In this document: in pieces, positions 59,559 to 64,000 of the stretch
Layout of the letters: the number at the start of each line of letters is the position of its first letter
Position numbering within the stretch: the first letter of the stretch is position 1
Notes under the pieces: model-generated
Databases searched by the model: none
Told to the model about the DNA's origin: nothing
What the model saw: only the letters and a program-made list of their open reading frames with translations
Assembly: GCA_965140555.1 (NCBI GenBank)
Contig: OZ223259.1
Location: 1,364,001 to 1,428,000, forward strand
Direction: 5' to 3'
Length of the DNA stretch: 64,000 nt
Origin: UBA1351 sp965140555
GTDB lineage: Bacteria; Bacillota; Clostridia; Lachnospirales; Vallitaleaceae
Position numbers and translations under genes: made by a program

Positions 59559-60830
59559 CTAGTATAGAGGCACTGTCGGATCATTTATTGCTCCGTAAAA
59601 AGCCCGTTTTGGATTTAAATCCTTATCAAAAAGTAGCGGATAACTAGGTTCGTCCTTATGATTCAACCATGAACGATCATCTGATAATCCCCAGAACGTA
59701 ACTGACGTTATGTTGGCTTGATCGTTTTTCTTTAATGTTCTAAATAGTGTCATAACCTTTCGATATCTGGTTGCCAATTTTTCTTGACTTTCCGAATCAT
59801 TTTCAGGCACATCCACATCGAGTTCTGTTATTTGAATCTCTAAACCTATGTCTGCATAGTGCTGTATAGCATATTGATAGTCCAGTGTTGTCGGAGAATC
59901 TAGTTGGATGTGACTTTGCATTCCTATTCCATCAACCAAGTTTTTTTCTTTCAACGGTTCTAATAAATTTATGATATTAAACATTTTTGCTTTATCATAA
60001 GTTCCATAATCATTATAAAAAAGTTTTTGATCCGCACCCACATATTTTTTTGCAAAGGTAAATGCCAACTCAATATAATCCTCACCGATGACGTCATACC
60101 ATAAATTATCCGTTGTTCTTATGCCTCTTTCCTGACCATCCCCGGGATTAATGGCTTCATTCACAACATCCCATGCCGTAATAACCCCCGGATAATTTGT
60201 ATTGGCATAGGTCATAACGGCTTCAATGTAATGATCCATACGCTGTATCATTGTATCGCGATCAACCAAAGGCGCTGACTCGGACGTATCATAATTAACG
60301 GTAAACAACCATTTCGGCGTTTGAGAATGCCATACAAGTGTATGCCCTCGCATCTTCATCCCCTGTTCAAGAGCATAGCTTAATACTGCATCGGCACGTT
60401 TATAGTCAATAACCGGCGTCACTTCGTCACCTTTCTCTATTGTTAGCTCATGGTTCAATAAGAAGTCCGGCTTCATTTCATTTTCACATGTCATGCTTGT
60501 AAATTGCTGTGAAATCAATGCCATCCTGGATGTATCTGTAATATCCATTGCCGGTATTGCCACACCCATCAAAAAGTCGTCTTTATAGACTTCTGACAAA
60601 CTATCCGGCTCCTTGTTCTCCTCTTGGACTTGCATCGCATCCGTCTCCTTGGCTTGAAGGGACTCGGCAGTTTCCGTTTCTTCCTTTAGAGCGCTTTCAT
60701 CAGACATCTCTTCACCCATCTGATCGGCATCATGCTCCTGATAACTGTCTTGTGCCACATTTGTTCCGGTACATCCTGTGATTAAGCATAGAACAACACT
60801 TAGTATAGCGATTATATGTTTACCCTTCAT
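59559..60830 (-). CDS. Secreted GH10 xylanase lipoprotein
   Basis: 423 residues. Signal ending LITGC (lipobox), then a long Glu/Asp/Gln-rich linker to about 80. GH10 domain follows: CENEMKPDFLL, MRGHTLVWHSQTPKW, acid/base Glu in AWDVVNEAINPG, nucleophile Glu in LEIQITELDVD. It is surface-anchored and cuts xylan backbones. The hairpin at 60878-60911 precedes it. Confidence 0.93.
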   Translation of the reverse strand: MKGKHIIAILSVVLCLITGCTGTNVAQDSYQEHDADQMGEEMSDESALKEETETAESLQAKETDAMQVQEENKEPDSLSEVYKDDFLMGVAIPAMDITDTSRMALISQQFTSMTCENEMKPDFLLNHELTIEKGDEVTPVIDYKRADAVLSYALEQGMKMRGHTLVWHSQTPKWLFTVNYDTSESAPLVDRDTMIQRMDHYIEAVMTYANTNYPGVITAWDVVNEAINPGDGQERGIRTTDNLWYDVIGEDYIELAFTFAKKYVGADQKLFYNDYGTYDKAKMFNIINLLEPLKEKNLVDGIGMQSHIQLDSPTTLDYQYAIQHYADIGLEIQITELDVDVPENDSESQEKLATRYRKVMTLFRTLKKNDQANITSVTFWGLSDDRSWLNHKDEPSYPLLFDKDLNPKRAFYGAINDPTVPLY

Positions 60831-60877
60831 CCTTATCTAGCTCCTTATCTCTAGGCTTATTACCGATTTGTCTTTTT

Positions 60878-60911
60878 TATGGCAAGAGAGTGTTAACACT
60901 CTCTTGCCATA
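60878..60911 (-). promoter_or_regulatory. Perfect 34-nt palindrome after the binding-protein gene
   Basis: TATGGCAAGAGAGTGTT and its exact complement meet at the centre without a spacer. No T-run follows on the minus strand, so an mRNA-stability or processing stem between the binding protein and the xylanases is likelier than a terminator. It mirrors the hairpin at 8200-8240. Confidence 0.75.
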
Positions 60912-60932
60912 GCTATATCTGACGTGAAGCTA

Positions 60933-62378
60933 TTATTTATTAGCGTCGCTAATTAATGTTTCCCATAATCCCTTCACTTCTTCTATTTTTTCTGCTGGTG
61001 TCGCATCCAATCCATATAGTGAATAGGCTAAGTCACCAAAACTTGTTCCGTATACAAATGTCAAGTATTCCGGTATAACTTCCATAGTTCCGTCATACAT
61101 CATGGTTAATGTTTCATCCACTGCACGTTCATCTCTGAATCTAGTATAATAAGTGTCTTTCCAGTTCTCTTCTTCATCTTCATAACCCGGTGTCGGTGCT
61201 GACCATAGATTATAAGCAAATGCAATCTTTTCAGCTGTTTCTTTATCGAATGAAGATGGCATAACGACAATGTTATCATTAAAGTATCCGTTATACGTTG
61301 TTGCTTTAGGACCTTTAGGACAAAGTACAAATCCCCAGTCATCTGACATATCATCCCATGAGCCGACTTTGTATTGTTCTCCATACGCCATTGCTACCTT
61401 TGCATCATGGAATGCATTAATAAACCAATCCCATTCAGCATCTTCCGGTTCAGGCATTTCATATCCTTTTTCTATCAAGGATTGGAACCACTGTGCGGCT
61501 TCCAAGAATTTAGGATCTTCTGTTCCGTTGAAGAATTTTCCACTATCATCTTTACCTATATATACTGCTGAATTCGATACAACTGCTCCACGCATAAAGT
61601 CCACGGAAAAGCTCGCTAAAGCATAGGTATCAATAACGCCATCATTATTTTTATCAATAGTCAACTTTTTACACAATTCTTCAAATTTATCCCATGTCCA
61701 TTCCCCGCTAGCTTGTAAATCATAAGGAAGATTCGGATCTAAACCGGCTTCTTCAAACAAACGTTTGTTCCAGTATACCCCTAATTTAGGTTCCGCACGT
61801 CCCGCTGCTACACCATATACGGAATCCCCATAAGTCATTGTATTGACGACTTCTTGATTCCACTTACTATCTTTCAAATCTACATTATCCAATGTTGATA
61901 AGTCATATAGAAGACCGTTTGCAAGAGGTTGAGCAATCCAACTTGGTGACAAAATGAAAAGACTTGCCGCAGGATCTTCTGCCATCGTTGATGTTGTGAA
62001 TAATTCTTGCATATCATCCCATCCACCAACAGATACTTGTTTCATTGTAAAATTGTATTTTTCCTGAATCATATCTCTGTATTCAAGGGTCGCTTCTTCT
62101 TTTGCTGTTGTGGGCGCTGCCGGTTCTTCTGATGACCACCAGTCACCGATAACAATTTCCATACCACCAAGGTCCATTGCCGGTTCTTCATCTTCTACTA
62201 TGTCCTCGCTTGTATCTTCTACTTCAGACTGACCACCTTCACCTTGTGCCACATCATCCCCTGTTGTTCCCGGATCTGTTCCTGCTGCCTCTTCCGGCTT
62301 GTCATTACCACAAGCTGCCAAAGCAATACTCATGACTAGAATCATTACAACCGCTAATACTTTTCTTAACTTTTTCAT
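60933..62378 (-). CDS. ABC transporter solute-binding lipoprotein (xylo-oligosaccharide)
   Basis: 481 residues. Signal ends ALAAC (lipobox), followed by an acidic linker. A family-1 solute-binding fold follows: WNKRLFEEAGLDPNLPYD, WTWDKFEELCKKLTIDKNNDGVIDTYALA. Binds oligosaccharides outside the cell and passes them to the two permeases upstream in the operon. The substrate xylo-oligosaccharide is inferred from the GH10/GH43 genes. Confidence 0.9.
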   Translation of the reverse strand: MKKLRKVLAVVMILVMSIALAACGNDKPEEAAGTDPGTTGDDVAQGEGGQSEVEDTSEDIVEDEEPAMDLGGMEIVIGDWWSSEEPAAPTTAKEEATLEYRDMIQEKYNFTMKQVSVGGWDDMQELFTTSTMAEDPAASLFILSPSWIAQPLANGLLYDLSTLDNVDLKDSKWNQEVVNTMTYGDSVYGVAAGRAEPKLGVYWNKRLFEEAGLDPNLPYDLQASGEWTWDKFEELCKKLTIDKNNDGVIDTYALASFSVDFMRGAVVSNSAVYIGKDDSGKFFNGTEDPKFLEAAQWFQSLIEKGYEMPEPEDAEWDWFINAFHDAKVAMAYGEQYKVGSWDDMSDDWGFVLCPKGPKATTYNGYFNDNIVVMPSSFDKETAEKIAFAYNLWSAPTPGYEDEEENWKDTYYTRFRDERAVDETLTMMYDGTMEVIPEYLTFVYGTSFGDLAYSLYGLDATPAEKIEEVKGLWETLISDANK

Positions 62379-62515
62379 AAAACCCTCCTAATTTCTTATT
62401 ATATTGAGGTGATTAGCTTCTTATGCACATCACCTATTCTCTATAGAAAGTGATACCACTTACTATCTTATTAACAACTTCCACGATACCTTATACCTGA
62501 AAATTTCAGTTTCGA

Positions 62516-63514
62516 TTACATCTTCAATCCTGTTTGGCTAATGCTTTCAACAAATCCCTTCTGTACAAATAAGTATAGAATCAATAAAGGGAAGACTGCC
62601 ATAAGCATACCTGTTGACGTCAGCATGTGCCCATAAGCCACTGAAACTTTGGCTCCTGCTCCTTCTGTCGCCTGTAAGTGATCATTCATAAGTTGTGTGA
62701 TCGCTGTTAATCGATTTGACAATAGTGTAATGTCCCCTAAGAACATTCTTGAATAGAAGGAATCCGTCCATTGCCATACAAAGGAAAACAGAAAACAAGA
62801 CACTAGAATCGGCTTAGCGCCGGGTACCATAATTTTGACAAAGGTCTTTAATGTACCGCAGCCATCTACATAAGCCGCTTCTTCTAATTCTTTCGGTACA
62901 TTTCTAAAATATTGGCGGATCAAAAAGATATACAATCCACTTTTAAGGCCCATTGTACCAAAACATAGCATCAAATAAGGCGCAATGGAGTTCTGTAAAT
63001 TAATCGTACTTCCTGTAAGCAATTTAAATATCCCGAATATATCAAAAAATTTAAAATTCAAATATAAGGACGAACTAACGGTTTGGGGCGGTACAACAAT
63101 AACTAAAATAACGCAGGCAAACCAGAATCGCTTAAACGGAAACTTGAATCGCGCAAAACCATATCCTACAAGGGTACATGCTATAATCTGTATGACACTG
63201 GTCAAAACAGATACCCATGCCGAGTTCCATGTTACTTTCCAATAATCAATTAAACTGGCCACCATTTTATAATTATTGGTAGAAAAATGTCTTGGTAATG
63301 CAATTACTGTCGGGTCATACAAATCGCCTTCACTCATAAAGCTCAGGGAGAGTTTATTCAATATCGGTTGCAAAATCATGAAGCATAGCCCGATAATCAG
63401 AACGGCTCTTAACAACACGGCCACTCTTTTTGTAAGAATCTTTTTGAGCAGATATCCTCCGCTTTTCTTATTCATTTCCAAAAATCGTTTTGTTCTACTT
63501 GGTTTTCTATTCAT
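62516..63514 (-). CDS. Carbohydrate ABC transporter permease (MalG-like)
   Basis: 332 residues with six membrane helices. EAA loop ELEEAAYVDGCGTLKTFVKIMVPGAKP. N-terminal extension is basic. The start codon overlaps the end of the upstream permease gene (63507-63514), which implies translational coupling. Inner channel half of the xylo-oligosaccharide importer. Confidence 0.92.
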   Translation of the reverse strand: MNRKPSRTKRFLEMNKKSGGYLLKKILTKRVAVLLRAVLIIGLCFMILQPILNKLSLSFMSEGDLYDPTVIALPRHFSTNNYKMVASLIDYWKVTWNSAWVSVLTSVIQIIACTLVGYGFARFKFPFKRFWFACVILVIVVPPQTVSSSLYLNFKFFDIFGIFKLLTGSTINLQNSIAPYLMLCFGTMGLKSGLYIFLIRQYFRNVPKELEEAAYVDGCGTLKTFVKIMVPGAKPILVSCFLFSFVWQWTDSFYSRMFLGDITLLSNRLTAITQLMNDHLQATEGAGAKVSVAYGHMLTSTGMLMAVFPLLILYLFVQKGFVESISQTGLKM

Positions 63515-64000
63515 AGTAATATACCCACCTTGAAATGATCGTCGTTAATATGCCAAGAATTGCCAAAACAGCTGCAAAATAGATCCACGCCATCGCTGAA
63601 CTGAAACCATAGTCCATCTTTGCAACCATGGTGTCACTAATTAATGTCATCATATCGCTGTCTGATCGTGTAAAGAAATCAATAACGGTATACACCACAT
63701 TAACCAAAATAACGGGACTTACCATAGGAAGCGTAATTTTCCAAAAACCTTCCCATCCGGTACATCCTTCTATATACGCGGCTTCATACATACTTCTAGG
63801 TATGGTTTTGAGTGCTGATAAAAAGATAATAATCTGTATACCCGAGGCAATAACGATGTCATAGACACTATTGACTAAGGTAAACACTGTGTCAAATATT
63901 CCAAATCCAAACCCACTGCTTTTCATAACATCCTCCAAAACAGTAGTAATACTCGCTGTCGAGGATGCTTCTTTTATATAGTCTGCCATACCTGAAAGAA
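63507..64000 (-). CDS. Sugar ABC transporter permease (MalF-like), N-terminus outside window
   Basis: Only the C-terminal ~164 residues are in the window and the frame is open to the right edge. The EAA loop YEAAYIEGCTGWEGFWKITLPM and following helices are those of MalF/LplB-type permeases. An apparent ATG at 63989 is internal, since the preceding in-frame codons (LSG) are typical family sequence. Confidence 0.88.
   Translation of the reverse strand, partial: LSGMADYIKEASSTASITTVLEDVMKSSGFGFGIFDTVFTLVNSVYDIVIASGIQIIIFLSALKTIPRSMYEAAYIEGCTGWEGFWKITLPMVSPVILVNVVYTVIDFFTRSDSDMMTLISDTMVAKMDYGFSSAMAWIYFAAVLAILGILTTIISRWVYYYE

Noticed and set aside
1..64000. CRISPR arrays, rRNA genes and ordinary tRNA genes
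   Set aside because: No regularly spaced direct repeats of CRISPR type, no rRNA-like stretches, and the only tRNA-like sequence is the abnormal one at 29090-29202.

Overview
The window looks like a low-GC, Gram-positive Clostridia chromosome (a plant-polysaccharide degrader, probably Lachnospirales-like). The evidence is the AT-rich sequence, strong AGGAGG-type ribosome binding sites, TTGACA-17-TATAAT promoters, a T-box leader, LplA/B/C-type sugar ABC systems and membrane-bound AraC sensors. Taxonomy is inferred from gene content only. Almost all genes are on the minus strand; the exceptions are a plus-strand block at 43.1-50.5 kb and one MFS gene at 54.1 kb.

Region by region (genes on the minus strand are transcribed from high to low coordinates). 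1-11.7 kb: a rhamnogalacturonan/pectin locus with two permeases, a solute-binding lipoprotein, a PL11 lyase fused to a CE12-type SGNH esterase, a membrane AraC sensor-regulator, a second binding lipoprotein and a YetA/PL26-like lyase cut by the window edge. 11.8-27.4 kb: aldo/keto reductase, a GAF protein with a FapA-like protein, GFA protein, D,D-carboxypeptidase, a Y-family polymerase with its YolD partner, an EAL phosphodiesterase, a MarR regulator, an ECF transporter behind a Fur-box-like site, a TetR regulator and two small genes.

27.6-32.4 kb is a candidate RNA-repair locus. It runs: SUMF1-domain protein, then RtcB ligase fused to an HTH-WYL regulator, then a non-coding stretch with a tRNA-His-like RNA whose anticodon loop is replaced by about 47 nt, then a TROVE/DUF2828-VWA (Ro60-like) protein. 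The ligase, the Ro-like protein and the odd tRNA are consecutive.

32.6-42.7 kb: EFR1 flavodoxin-ferredoxin, DMT transporter, AraC regulator, an FtsX/ATPase ABC pair with a lipoprotein that shares its promoter sequence, two DUF2087 proteins, and argS with its T-box leader.

43.06-50.6 kb is an integron-type gene-cassette array with no integrase gene in view (CALIN-like). It holds small, unrelated, mostly plus-strand genes separated by attC-like sites (RYYYAAC...GTTRRRY with inner inverted repeats). Cargo includes a CPCC protein, a lipoprotein, hicAB in reverse orientation with its own promoter, a histidine phosphatase, a GNAT acetyltransferase, small membrane proteins, and broken genes. A ~500-bp copy of the argS promoter/T-box 5' half, including a MITE-like element, is repeated inside the array.

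50.6-64 kb: lipoprotein, MATE pump with a MarR regulator under three AAGGTACCTT operators, an MFS pump with a leader-peptide/hairpin region, then a xylan locus (ABC transporter, two GH10 xylanases, two GH43 enzymes).

Two families of palindromic repeats are scattered through intergenic regions between 18 and 54 kb.
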